Source of the DNA: Bacteroidetes bacterium 43-93
GTDB taxonomy: Bacteria > Bacteroidota > Bacteroidia > Chitinophagales > Chitinophagaceae
Direction: 5' to 3'
Length of the DNA stretch: 64,000 bases
Assembly (NCBI GenBank): GCA_001897855.1
Contig: MKUO01000007.1
Span: 124,001 to 188,000 of the forward strand
The notes under the pieces were generated by a model that was given only the letters and a program-made list of their open reading frames with translations, had not been told where the DNA came from and did not search any database. Below, piece after piece: positions 9,481 through 16,776 of this stretch. Position 1 is the first letter of the stretch. Every line of letters starts with the position of its first letter. The position numbers and the translations under genes were made by a program.

Positions 9481-9993
9481 ATGTCGCGCCTATCTGTCAT
9501 TATCGGGTCTGTATTCATTTGCCTCGCTGCTATATCCTGCAATCACGGCAGGCCATTACCCGCGTCTGCACACATAGATAGCCTCGTAGTTATAAAGCAC
9601 GATCGTTTGCTTTGTGCTTATGAAAAGGGCAGGTTGCTAAAACAGTACAAAATAGCATTAGGCAGGCATCCTGTGGGCGACAAGCATTTTGAGGGAGATA
9701 TGTGCACACCGGAAGGGTTGTATTTTATAAATGCCAAAAACGCGCAAAGCGCGTATCATAAAAACCTGGGCATCTCTTACCCCGATAGAAATGACCTCAA
9801 TTATGCGCGAAAGGCAGGCAGATCACCCGGCGGCGATATCAAGATTCATGGCTTGCGGAACGATCAGTCATACCTGGGCAGATTTCACACAGTTACCGAC
9901 TGGACACATGGTTGTATCGCCGTCTCCAACCATGAAATAGATGAGCTTTTTGCACATATCAATACAGGTACACCTGTCAACATTTTACCCTAA
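9481..9993 (+). CDS. L,D-transpeptidase (YkuD) family protein
   Basis: The protein (about 170 residues from the ATG at 9481; an in-frame ATG at 9466 also exists) has a hydrophobic N-terminus ending in AISC, a plausible but imperfect lipobox, so it may be a lipoprotein. The YkuD domain covers most of the rest: an IHG stretch near residue 120 and the catalytic THGCIAVSN motif with histidine and cysteine near residues 143-145. In place of the common CIR after the catalytic Cys it has CIA. Such enzymes make 3-3 peptidoglycan cross-links or attach proteins to peptidoglycan. The gene is 44 bases upstream of pheS, which has its own promoter. Confidence 0.85.
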   Translation: MSRLSVIIGSVFICLAAISCNHGRPLPASAHIDSLVVIKHDRLLCAYEKGRLLKQYKIALGRHPVGDKHFEGDMCTPEGLYFINAKNAQSAYHKNLGISYPDRNDLNYARKAGRSPGGDIKIHGLRNDQSYLGRFHTVTDWTHGCIAVSNHEIDELFAHINTGTPVNILP

Positions 9994-10003
9994 GGACTTA
10001 AAA

Positions 10004-10032
10004 TTGAATAAATCCTAAATAAATTACCTTTG
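10004..10032 (+). promoter_or_regulatory. Bacteroidota-type promoter of pheS
   Basis: TTG at 10004-10006 and an exact TAnnTTTG box (TACCTTTG, 10025-10032) are separated by 18 bases, close to the Bacteroidota -33/-7 spacing. The pheS ATG is only 6 bases past the box, so the transcript would be leaderless or nearly so. Confidence 0.6.
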
Positions 10033-10037
10033 TGTTT

Positions 10038-11063
10038 ATGCAATCCTTGAAGGAACAATTACAAGCTTACGAGCAGGATATCAATGCATTCAGTCCTGCT
10101 GACGCTGCCGAACTCGAAAATTACCGCATCAAATACCTGGGCACTAAAGGCCTGGTAAAGCAGGTATTCGGTGAAATGAAAAATGTACCTGCCGACCAGA
10201 AGAAAGAGGCCGGCCAGTTACTCAATACATTCAAGCAGCTTGCAGAAGCTAAATACGAAGCATTCAAACACTTGCAGGAGCAATCCGGCAAGAAAAGTAA
10301 TGATATAGATATTACCCTTCCCGGTACGGCTTTACCGTCTGGTACACGCCATCCGTTGAGAGTGGTAGAAAACGAGATCGTTTCCATATTCGAGAAGATA
10401 GGCTTTAGCGTAGCTACAGGCCCTGAAATAGAGGACGACTGGCATAACTTTACCTCGCTGAACATGCCCGAGCATCACCCTGCCCGCGACATGCAGGATA
10501 CTTTCTATGTATCTCAAAATCCTGATTGGGTGCTGCGCACGCATACTTCATCGGTGCAGGCGCGCATTATGGAGCAGGGTAATCTGCCAGTACGTGTTAT
10601 ATGCCCGGGTCGGGTGTATCGTAACGAAACCATTTCTGCCCGTGCGCATTGTTTCTTCCATCAGTGCGAGGGTTTATATATAGATAAGAATGTTTCTTTT
10701 GCCGATCTGAAACAAACGCTCTATTATTTTGTTACAGAGATGTTTGGCGCAGATACAAAGCTCAGGTTCCGCCCTTCCTACTTCCCGTTTACAGAGCCAA
10801 GTGCGGAGATGGATATCTCCTGTACGGTGTGCGGTGGCAGTGGTTGCAGCCTGTGCAAGCATACCGGCTGGGTAGAGATACTGGGTTGCGGTATGGTGCA
10901 TCCTAATATGCTGCGCAATTTTGATATTGATCCCGAGGTGTACACAGGGTTTGCATTTGGTATGGGGGTAGAGCGTATCACGCAGATCAAGTACCAGGTA
11001 AACGATCTGCGCCTGTATTCTCAGAACGATATCAGGTTCCTGAAGCAGTTCCAGTCTGCCTGA
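10038..11063 (+). CDS. pheS: Phenylalanine-tRNA ligase alpha subunit
   Basis: This cytoplasmic class II aminoacyl-tRNA synthetase subunit charges tRNA-Phe with phenylalanine together with PheT. The 341-residue length is normal. An N-terminal coiled coil (tRNA binding) is followed by the catalytic core with motif 2 (RVYRNETISARAHCFFHQ), a zinc-ribbon-like insertion CxxCxGxGCxxCxxTGW near residues 258-274, and motif 3 (GFAFGMGVERI). The frame extends to a GTG at 10032, but that codon overlaps the -7 box, so the ATG at 10038 is chosen. pheT is not adjacent, so the two subunits are unlinked here. An SDR gene follows after 28 bases. Confidence 0.96.
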   Translation: MQSLKEQLQAYEQDINAFSPADAAELENYRIKYLGTKGLVKQVFGEMKNVPADQKKEAGQLLNTFKQLAEAKYEAFKHLQEQSGKKSNDIDITLPGTALPSGTRHPLRVVENEIVSIFEKIGFSVATGPEIEDDWHNFTSLNMPEHHPARDMQDTFYVSQNPDWVLRTHTSSVQARIMEQGNLPVRVICPGRVYRNETISARAHCFFHQCEGLYIDKNVSFADLKQTLYYFVTEMFGADTKLRFRPSYFPFTEPSAEMDISCTVCGGSGCSLCKHTGWVEILGCGMVHPNMLRNFDIDPEVYTGFAFGMGVERITQIKYQVNDLRLYSQNDIRFLKQFQSA

Positions 11064-11091
11064 CGCATATTTTAGACTAATCCTTTAGATA

Positions 11092-12096
11092 TTGACGCCA
11101 CCTCCTCATACGGTTTTGGTAACGGGTGCCAGCGGTTTTGTTGGTACGCACCTGGTTCGCTTCCTTTCGCAAAAGGGGCACACCGTGCGTGCTTTATATA
11201 ATAGCCGTCCCCCCGCTGCAGATATGCAAAGCCTGCCCGGTGTTACCTGGCAGCAATGCGATCTGCTGGATGTTTTTGCTGTGGAAGAGGTAATGCAGGG
11301 TGTAGGCGATGTATATCATTGTGCGGCCATCGTTTCCTTCAGGCCGGCGGATAAAGAAAGGCTGCTGCACTTCAATGTAGAATCAACGGCCAATGTGGCC
11401 AATGCCGCATTAGATCACAATGTGCGCAAGCTTGTGTATATCAGTTCTATAGCCTCCCTTGGCCGCAAAACCAATGGCAGGGAAATAACCGAAGAAGAGC
11501 AGTGGGAAGAAAGTGGCAACAATTCTGTTTACGCCCGCAGTAAATACATGGCCGAGCTGGAAGTGTGGCGCGCTATGGGTGAGGGCCTGGATGCGGTGAT
11601 CGTTAACCCCGGTATCATTTTAGGCGAGGGCGATTGGTCAGACGGGTCTGCGAGGTTGATGAAGATCGCCTATAACGAGTTCCCTTTCTATACATCAGGT
11701 ATCAATGGCTGGGTAGATGTGGCCGATGTGGTGCGCGCTATGTATGAGCTGATGCAAAGCGATGTTGTGGATGAACGTTTTATCATCACCGAAGGCAATC
11801 ATGCCTATAAGGATATCTTTACCATGATGGCCAATGCGCTGGGCCGTAAGCCGCCACATATACATGCCAACAGGTGGATGACCAACCTTGTCTGGCGGTG
11901 GAATATGTTGAAACACAGGCTCACAGGTGGCGAATTAACCATCACTAAAGAAACCGCCAACACTTCGCAGAATAAGAACCTGTACAGCAACCGCAAACTG
12001 CTGCAGTTTTTGCCCGGTTTCCGGTACACGCCTATGCAGCAAACCATCCAAAGAATGGCACAGGCCTACCTGCAACAGCAATTGCTAAAAAAATAA
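11092..12096 (+). CDS. NAD-dependent epimerase/dehydratase (extended SDR), dihydroflavonol-reductase-like
   Basis: The 334-residue protein has an N-terminal Rossmann fold with VTGASGFVGTHL, a CAAIVSF stretch, the SSIASLG strand and the catalytic pair YxxxK in SVYARSKYMAE. This is the extended SDR architecture of dihydroflavonol-4-reductase-like and nucleoside-diphosphate-sugar epimerase-like enzymes that are widespread in Bacteroidota; the substrate is unknown. The best start is a TTG at 11092 that gives TPPPHTVLVTGASG directly. It follows pheS by 28 bases and is probably co-transcribed with it. A C-terminal extension beyond residue 270 is helical and basic. Confidence 0.82.
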   Translation: MTPPPHTVLVTGASGFVGTHLVRFLSQKGHTVRALYNSRPPAADMQSLPGVTWQQCDLLDVFAVEEVMQGVGDVYHCAAIVSFRPADKERLLHFNVESTANVANAALDHNVRKLVYISSIASLGRKTNGREITEEEQWEESGNNSVYARSKYMAELEVWRAMGEGLDAVIVNPGIILGEGDWSDGSARLMKIAYNEFPFYTSGINGWVDVADVVRAMYELMQSDVVDERFIITEGNHAYKDIFTMMANALGRKPPHIHANRWMTNLVWRWNMLKHRLTGGELTITKETANTSQNKNLYSNRKLLQFLPGFRYTPMQQTIQRMAQAYLQQQLLKK

Positions 12097-12103
12097 TGTT
12101 TTA

Positions 12104-12134
12104 TTGGTTTTTCAGAAAAACATTAGTAATCTTG
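12104..12134 (+). promoter_or_regulatory. Likely rho promoter
   Basis: TTG at 12104-12106 and TAATCTTG at 12127-12134 (one mismatch to TAnnTTTG) are separated by 20 bases. Transcription would begin near 12139-12141, leaving a leader of about 165 bases before rho. Confidence 0.5.
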
Positions 12135-12138
12135 CATT

Positions 12139-12158
12139 AACAACATCGTTATGTTGTT
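12139..12158 (+). promoter_or_regulatory. 5'-terminal hairpin of the rho leader
   Basis: AACAACAT-CGTT-ATGTTGTT is a perfect 8-bp stem with a 4-base loop. It begins at or within a few bases of the predicted start of transcription, so it could stabilise the RNA or hide the start codon of a short leader frame in its right arm. Confidence 0.45.
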
Positions 12159-12177
12159 CAAATCTTTTATTCAGTAA
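12151..12177 (+). other. Possible 8-codon leader peptide frame upstream of rho
   Basis: ATG at 12151 opens MLFKSFIQ and stops at TAA (12175-12177). The start lies in the right arm of the first hairpin and the stop in the loop of the second, terminator-like hairpin. No Shine-Dalgarno-like site is seen, so translation is speculative. Confidence 0.2.
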
Positions 12178-12188
12178 CCTGAATTTTT
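12169..12188 (+). terminator. Terminator-like hairpin in the rho leader (possible attenuator)
   Basis: ATTCAG-TAAC-CTGAAT forms a 6-bp stem with a tetraloop, and its right arm runs into a T tract (12184-12188). It is weak and AT-rich but placed between promoter and rho. Two CCGGTTTT repeats follow at about 12215-12233. Confidence 0.35.
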
Positions 12189-12305
12189 CCCATTCCTTTA
12201 ATTTATAAGTGTCCGGTTTTTTCCGGTTTTGTAATCAAAGGAGGATTATAAGGATTTCGATAGAAAATTTTAGAGATCAGATATTGAAACTGAGGAATTT
12301 TTAAC

Positions 12306-13994
12306 ATGCCTTACGATATTTCCCAACTCAATGATATGCTCCTGCCCGAGCTGGTTGACCTGGCACAGGCTATGCACATATCCAACACGCGTTCCCTCGA
12401 TAAACAAACATTAATTTACAAGATTTTGGATCAACAAGCATTAAACCAATCTGCTGATGCCACGGAAGACGATAACAAAAAACGCCGTGGACGTAAACCC
12501 AAAGCAGAAGCCGCTGAAACCCCTGCTCCTGCCGCGCCGGTAAAGGCCGCAGAACCTGCAGAACATGGCGCCGACGAAGACGGTAAAAAACGCCGGGTAC
12601 GCAAACCTAAGACAGAAAATACGGCACCGGCTGCACGTCAGTTGGAATGGCAGGCAGAAGAAAAACCAGGCGAAGTAAAAGCAGAATCCACACAGGAAGA
12701 AGCTTCAGATATAGTAATGCCAAATAATGAGGAGTCAGAAATTCAGCAGCCGCAGGAAACACTTCCTGTTGCGCATGAAAAGCCTGCTCATATGCCCGCT
12801 AACCAGGGCCAGCATCAAAACCGTCCCCAGCACAGGCGCGAACAACAGCAACAGCAGAACAATGCATTCAATGTAGAGTTTGATGGTGTGGTGTTCAGCG
12901 AAGGTGTACTGGAAATGATGCCTGATGGTTATGGTTTCCTGCGCAGCAGCGACTATAACTATCTAAGCTCTCCGGATGATGTATACGTTTCTCCATCGCA
13001 GATAAAACTCTTCGGCCTTAAAACAGGTGATACCGTACGCGGTACAGTGCGCCCGCCGAAGGAAGGTGAAAAATACTTTGCCCTGCTGAAGGTAGAAACC
13101 ATCAATGGTAAACTACCGGATGAGATACGCGACCGCGTTCCGTTCGATTATCTTACTCCGCTGTTCCCTTACGAAAAACTAAATCTTTCTTCTCCAGGCA
13201 ATAACTACAGCACGCGTATCATGGACCTGTTCACACCTATTGGTAAAGGACAGCGTGGCCTGATCGTGGCGCAGCCAAAGACTGGTAAAACCATGTTGCT
13301 GAAGGAAGTGGCGAACGCTATTGCAGCGAACCACCCCGAATGTTACCTGATGATCGTACTGGTGGATGAGCGTCCGGAAGAGGTAACAGATATGCAGCGC
13401 AGCGTTCGCGCAGAGGTGATCGCATCAACATTCGATGAGCCTGCTGATAAGCACGTAAAAGTATCTACCATCGCACTGCAAAAGGCAAAACGCCTGGTAG
13501 AGGTAGGTCACGATGTGGTGATCCTGCTTGACTCTATTACACGTCTTGCCCGTGCGCACAATACGGTAGCGCCTGCAAGTGGTAAGGTGTTGAGTGGTGG
13601 TGTGGAAGCCAATGCGATGCAGAAGCCGAAACAATTCTTTGGTGCTGCCCGTAAAATAGAAAATGGTGGTTCATTGACCATCCTCGCTACTGCCCTGATA
13701 GATACAGGTTCTAAGATGGATGAGGTGATCTTTGAAGAATTCAAGGGTACCGGTAACATGGAATTGCAACTGGATCGTAAACTGGCGAACAAGCGCGTAT
13801 TCCCTGCTATTGATATCACTTCATCATCTACCCGCCGCGATGATCTGTTGCTGGGTAAAGAAGTGCTTAACAAAATGTGGATCCTGCGCAATCACATAGC
13901 AGATATGCACACAGACGAAGCGATGAACTTCCTGCTGCAGCAAATGAAGGGTACAAAATCAAACGAAGAATTCCTTGCCGTAATGGGTAAGTAA
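12306..13994 (+). CDS. rho: Transcription termination factor Rho
   Basis: Rho is the hexameric RNA-dependent ATPase that ends transcription. At 562 residues it is longer than E. coli Rho (419) because of an insertion. Order: Rho N-domain (about 1-45), a low-complexity stretch (about 55-190) rich in Lys/Arg/Glu/Pro/Gln with two KKRRGRKPK-like basic repeats, the cold-shock RNA-binding domain (about 195-260, [13 protein letters not shown]), then the RecA-like motor with Walker A (QPKTGKT, near 322-328), DERPEEV (near 354) and the C-terminal R-loop region. Inserted Rho proteins of this kind are known in Bacteroidota and Actinobacteria. The leader is structured and a strong terminator follows. Confidence 0.97.
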   Translation: MPYDISQLNDMLLPELVDLAQAMHISNTRSLDKQTLIYKILDQQALNQSADATEDDNKKRRGRKPKAEAAETPAPAAPVKAAEPAEHGADEDGKKRRVRKPKTENTAPAARQLEWQAEEKPGEVKAESTQEEASDIVMPNNEESEIQQPQETLPVAHEKPAHMPANQGQHQNRPQHRREQQQQQNNAFNVEFDGVVFSEGVLEMMPDGYGFLRSSDYNYLSSPDDVYVSPSQIKLFGLKTGDTVRGTVRPPKEGEKYFALLKVETINGKLPDEIRDRVPFDYLTPLFPYEKLNLSSPGNNYSTRIMDLFTPIGKGQRGLIVAQPKTGKTMLLKEVANAIAANHPECYLMIVLVDERPEEVTDMQRSVRAEVIASTFDEPADKHVKVSTIALQKAKRLVEVGHDVVILLDSITRLARAHNTVAPASGKVLSGGVEANAMQKPKQFFGAARKIENGGSLTILATALIDTGSKMDEVIFEEFKGTGNMELQLDRKLANKRVFPAIDITSSSTRRDDLLLGKEVLNKMWILRNHIADMHTDEAMNFLLQQMKGTKSNEEFLAVMGK

Positions 13995-14012
13995 GTCTAA
14001 CGATAATATAGT

Positions 14013-14047
14013 AAAAAGGAAGGCAGCCAACTGGCTGCCTTTTTTGT
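14013..14047. terminator. Bidirectional intrinsic terminator after rho
   Basis: GGCAGCC-AACT-GGCTGCC (14022-14039) is a perfect 7-bp GC stem with an A-rich left flank and a TTTTTTGTTTT right flank. It ends rho and could also act on minus-strand transcripts coming from ppa. Confidence 0.9.
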
Positions 14048-14153
14048 TTTGAAAAGCCTGTAGCGGCCTTGTCTGTTTTAGTATTTGCCTCTTGTTTAGT
14101 AACTTTGTATCAAGGCTATAAGCTCTATGAGAACATCGATTCAAATCCCTCAC

Positions 14154-14184
14154 GCTAACAAATTTTTCTATTAGCATTGTTAGC
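14154..14184. repeat. Inverted repeat between rho and ppa
   Basis: GCTAACAA at 14154-14161 is matched by TTGTTAGC at 14177-14184 with a 15-base gap. No T tract follows on either strand. The gap 13995-14211 otherwise holds the rho terminator and a lone TAACTTTG box at 14100-14107 without a convincing gene behind it. Confidence 0.4.
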
Positions 14185-14211
14185 AAATGATAACAACATA
14201 TTGCACTTGCG

Positions 14212-14706
14212 TTAATGTGAGTGCGCATGCCGCAACTGTTTCAGCAACATTTTATGGGCTTTGTCTGCACTGCCAATCTTTAGCAGCTTGAATTTTTTGC
14301 CGCGTATCCTGTTGTAATTGATGAAAAATTGCTCCAGTTCATCCAGCTTATCCTCCGGAAGTTCTTTGACAGATTTGAAATCCCTGAACATTGTTGACAG
14401 GGATGGTACGGCTACATACCGGTCGTTACGGATGGTCTTCCCGTCTTCGCCTTGTTCGCATATCAGTACGCCTATGATCCGGCAATCCATATAGCAACCC
14501 GGGAAGCTCTTAAATTCTGAAAGCAGCACTACATCCAGCGGGTCACCATCTTCTCCTTTGGTGTCAGGTATAAATCCGAAATCGTAAGGGAAGCTCATCC
14601 CCGTAGGCAATATCTTTTTTAGTTTGAACACTTTACGCTCCTGGTCAAAACTGTATTTCTCTACGCTGCCCCTTGGTGTTTCTATCACTATTTCTATCGT
14701 ATCCAT
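14212..14706 (-). CDS. ppa: Inorganic pyrophosphatase (soluble, family I)
   Basis: The enzyme hydrolyses pyrophosphate to two phosphates in the cytoplasm and pulls biosynthetic reactions forward. At 164 residues it has the family I length. The signature D-G-D-P-L-D at residues 53-58, preceded by a GF-F-PDT stretch and followed by a DVVLLSEF strand, matches the metal-binding motif; the conserved RNDRYVAVP segment follows near residue 117. The C-terminus is rich in His and Lys. It lies alone between rho (convergent) and the polysaccharide locus (divergent), marking the left border of the latter. Confidence 0.95.
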   Translation of the reverse strand: MDTIEIVIETPRGSVEKYSFDQERKVFKLKKILPTGMSFPYDFGFIPDTKGEDGDPLDVVLLSEFKSFPGCYMDCRIIGVLICEQGEDGKTIRNDRYVAVPSLSTMFRDFKSVKELPEDKLDELEQFFINYNRIRGKKFKLLKIGSADKAHKMLLKQLRHAHSH

Positions 14707-14786
14707 GACTAACTGCCGATAAAAATCATACCGTTAAAACCTGCTACCGTAGCGAATAAAAAGCTGTAAAGCAGCACCCTATTGTT

Positions 14787-14794
14787 TAATTTTG
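14787..14794 (+). promoter_or_regulatory. Candidate -7 box for the polysaccharide locus
   Basis: TAATTTTG matches TAnnTTTG exactly and lies 89 bases upstream of the first gene of the locus. No clear -33 element is seen at the right distance. Confidence 0.35.
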
Positions 14795-14818
14795 TACCTT
14801 GAACACTATAGTAGAACA

Positions 14819-14875
14819 GCCTGCCCGCATTACCATTAATCATCCTGTTAAGGATCAGGCAGCCCAAATTTTTTT
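14819..14875 (+). promoter_or_regulatory. Structured leader before the first polysaccharide gene
   Basis: An outer CTGCC/GGCAG pairing (14821-14825 with 14858-14862) encloses ATCCT-GTTA-AGGAT (14842-14855). Seven T residues follow at 14869-14875, six bases after the stem. It resembles a weak terminator or attenuator just before the ATG at 14884. Confidence 0.3.
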
Positions 14876-14883
14876 GATCGATT

Positions 14884-15666
14884 ATGTTATCTAAGTTATT
14901 CGGATTCAGGAAGAAAGAGAGCAGTATATTGGACTATGCACCTGAAAACCCTGCCGGTTATGGCGATTGGTCTTTCATTGGCACTGACATGCACTCTCAC
15001 CTGGTGCCGGGTATAGACGATGGCGCTCAAACAGTGGAGGATAGTATCACACTCATCCGCAATCTGATGGCAATGGGTTATAGGCAGATCATTACTACCC
15101 CCCATATCAAGTTCGATCATTATCCCAATAACCGCACTACTATCACAGGTGGTTTGCACATTCTCCAAAATGCGTTAAAGGAAGCTGGCATTCATATACC
15201 AATACGAGCCGCGGCTGAATATTATATCGACGATCATTTCATCCAGGAACTGGAAGAGGTAGAACTGCTAACCGTAATGGATAACCAGTTATTGGTAGAG
15301 ATATCCTTTATGTTCGAGCCCGTTCGCTTTTCAGAGATCCTATTTCGCATACAGACCAAAGGCTATAAGCCCATCCTGGCACACCCCGAGCGATACATGT
15401 TCTACCATGGCAATATGGATGCTTACCGGGCTATCAAAGACAAGGGCTGTTACTTACAGTTAAACCTGTTGTCTCTTACCGGGTACTATGGCAAAGGCGT
15501 GAAGATAGCTGCGGAGCAACTACTGGCAGAAGGTTTATACGACTACTGCGGTACCGATATGCACCACATCAGGCATGCAGAAGGTATGCAAAAGATGCTG
15601 CAGTCGGGCGTTATGCCTTTACTACAACGTTATCCGTTCCTCAACAACAAGTTAACGGTGTTGTAA
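14884..15666 (+). CDS. CpsB/YwqE-type PHP-domain tyrosine-protein phosphatase
   Basis: The 260-residue protein is a manganese-dependent PHP-fold phosphatase of the CpsB/CapC/YwqE type, which dephosphorylates the tyrosine-rich tail of the polysaccharide co-polymerase kinase. The metal-binding motif is DMHSHLVPGIDDGA (residues 35-48, His37 and His39), with TTPHI near 77-81, an EISFMF stretch, AHPER near 158-162 and GTDMHH near 219-224. Its expected substrate, a Wzc-like kinase, is encoded about 9 kb downstream in the same locus. The gene is first in the locus and is separated from the next by 132 bases with its own promoter-like box, so it may be independently expressed. Confidence 0.9.
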   Translation: MLSKLFGFRKKESSILDYAPENPAGYGDWSFIGTDMHSHLVPGIDDGAQTVEDSITLIRNLMAMGYRQIITTPHIKFDHYPNNRTTITGGLHILQNALKEAGIHIPIRAAAEYYIDDHFIQELEEVELLTVMDNQLLVEISFMFEPVRFSEILFRIQTKGYKPILAHPERYMFYHGNMDAYRAIKDKGCYLQLNLLSLTGYYGKGVKIAAEQLLAEGLYDYCGTDMHHIRHAEGMQKMLQSGVMPLLQRYPFLNNKLTVL

Positions 15667-15737
15667 ATAATTTGTTTTCGAGATGTTTTTAAATCGTTAA
15701 CAGCTGCCATTCATTTAGCTACGCTGAACATGTTAAC

Positions 15738-15745
15738 TATATTTG
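15738..15745 (+). promoter_or_regulatory. Candidate -7 box upstream of sugar epimerase gene
   Basis: TATATTTG matches TAnnTTTG and lies 53 bases upstream of the ATG at 15799. The expected -33 position holds only a weak TTTA, so this is a tentative call. Confidence 0.35.
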
Positions 15746-15756
15746 TTGTCTAAGTT

Positions 15757-15776
15757 GTATGCAGATAACTGCATAC
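15757..15776 (+). promoter_or_regulatory. Perfect hairpin in the leader of the sugar epimerase gene
   Basis: GTATGCAG-ATAA-CTGCATAC forms an 8-bp stem with a 4-base loop, 22 bases before the ATG. There is no T tract, so it is not a terminator; it may be a dyad operator or an RNA stabiliser. Confidence 0.45.
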
Positions 15777-15798
15777 CAAACCTAAACATACATCATAC

Positions 15799-16776
15799 AT
15801 GTCAAAGAAAGTCCTCGTTACCGGTGGCGCCGGTTACATCGGTTCAGTTTTAACAAGGCAATTGCTGGATAAGGGTTTTAAAGTGCGGGTATTGGATAGC
15901 CTTATGTACGGCGGTGAGCCTATCATCGATTTGCTGAATGATCCCGATTTTGAATTCGTAAAAGGCGATGTACGCAATGAGGCGGATGTCAGAAAAGCTA
16001 TGGAAGGGATTGATTGTGTAGCGCACCTTGCAGCCATTGTAGGTGATCCCGCCTGCGCGCAACAGCCGGAACTGGCTAAAAGCACTAACCTGGAAGGGAG
16101 CAAACTGCTGTATAAGATTGCTAACGAAATGGGTGTAGAGAAATTTGTATTCGCCTCTACCTGCAGCAACTATGGTAAGATGGAAGATCCGAACTCTTTC
16201 GTTACCGAAGAGTCTGCACTTGCCCCGGTATCGCTGTATGCAGAAACAAAAGTAGGTGTAGAGCAGTTCTTGTTGGGACAGCCAAAGAGTAATAATACGA
16301 AACCTACCTGCCTGCGCTTCTCTACGGTATATGGCCTTTCGCTTCGCCCCCGCTTCGATCTTACGGTGAATGAGTTCGCTAAGGAACTGGCTCTGGGCAG
16401 GGAACTGGTGATATTCGGAGAACAGTTCTGGCGTCCTTACTGCCATGTGTACGACCTGGCTCGTTCTGTAGTAAAGGTTATAGAGGCTCCTGAAGAAGTG
16501 GTGGCTTTTGAAGTGTTCAACGTAGGTGATACTACAGAGAACTACCAGAAGAAAATGATCGTGGAGGAGGTGCAGAAACTGATCCCCGATGCAAAGATCA
16601 AGTACGTATCTAAAAATGAAGACCCGCGCGACTATCGCGTTGCATTCGATAAAATAAAGAACAAGCTGGGTTTTGAAGTGATGTTCAAAGTACCGGACGG
16701 CATCGCGCAGATCAAGAAAGTGCTGGATGATGGCTTTATTGTAAACCCTGACGATAACAAGTATAAGAATGTATAA
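15799..16776 (+). CDS. NAD-dependent nucleotide-sugar epimerase/dehydratase (SDR)
   Basis: The 325-residue enzyme belongs to the extended SDR family. It shows VTGGAGYIGS at residues 7-16, a LAAIVGDPAC stretch, the SSNYG-like segment (STCSNYG), the catalytic YAETK (YxxxK), and RFSTVYG. The CSNYG segment and the REL...FGEQFWRPYCHVYDLA region are typical of GDP/UDP-sugar epimerases or dehydratases in surface-glycan clusters. The following LegC-type aminotransferase gene overlaps it by 8 bases, so the two probably act in sequence on one nucleotide sugar. The exact substrate cannot be told from sequence alone. Confidence 0.82.
   Translation: MSKKVLVTGGAGYIGSVLTRQLLDKGFKVRVLDSLMYGGEPIIDLLNDPDFEFVKGDVRNEADVRKAMEGIDCVAHLAAIVGDPACAQQPELAKSTNLEGSKLLYKIANEMGVEKFVFASTCSNYGKMEDPNSFVTEESALAPVSLYAETKVGVEQFLLGQPKSNNTKPTCLRFSTVYGLSLRPRFDLTVNEFAKELALGRELVIFGEQFWRPYCHVYDLARSVVKVIEAPEEVVAFEVFNVGDTTENYQKKMIVEEVQKLIPDAKIKYVSKNEDPRDYRVAFDKIKNKLGFEVMFKVPDGIAQIKKVLDDGFIVNPDDNKYKNV

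Noticed and set aside
10032-10037. GTG start for pheS
   Set aside because: The codon overlaps the -7 box and extends the protein by only two residues beyond the normal N-terminus.
13959-14228. 89-codon minus-strand frame overlapping the ends of rho and ppa
   Set aside because: It crosses the rho terminator and both coding regions and has no recognisable features.
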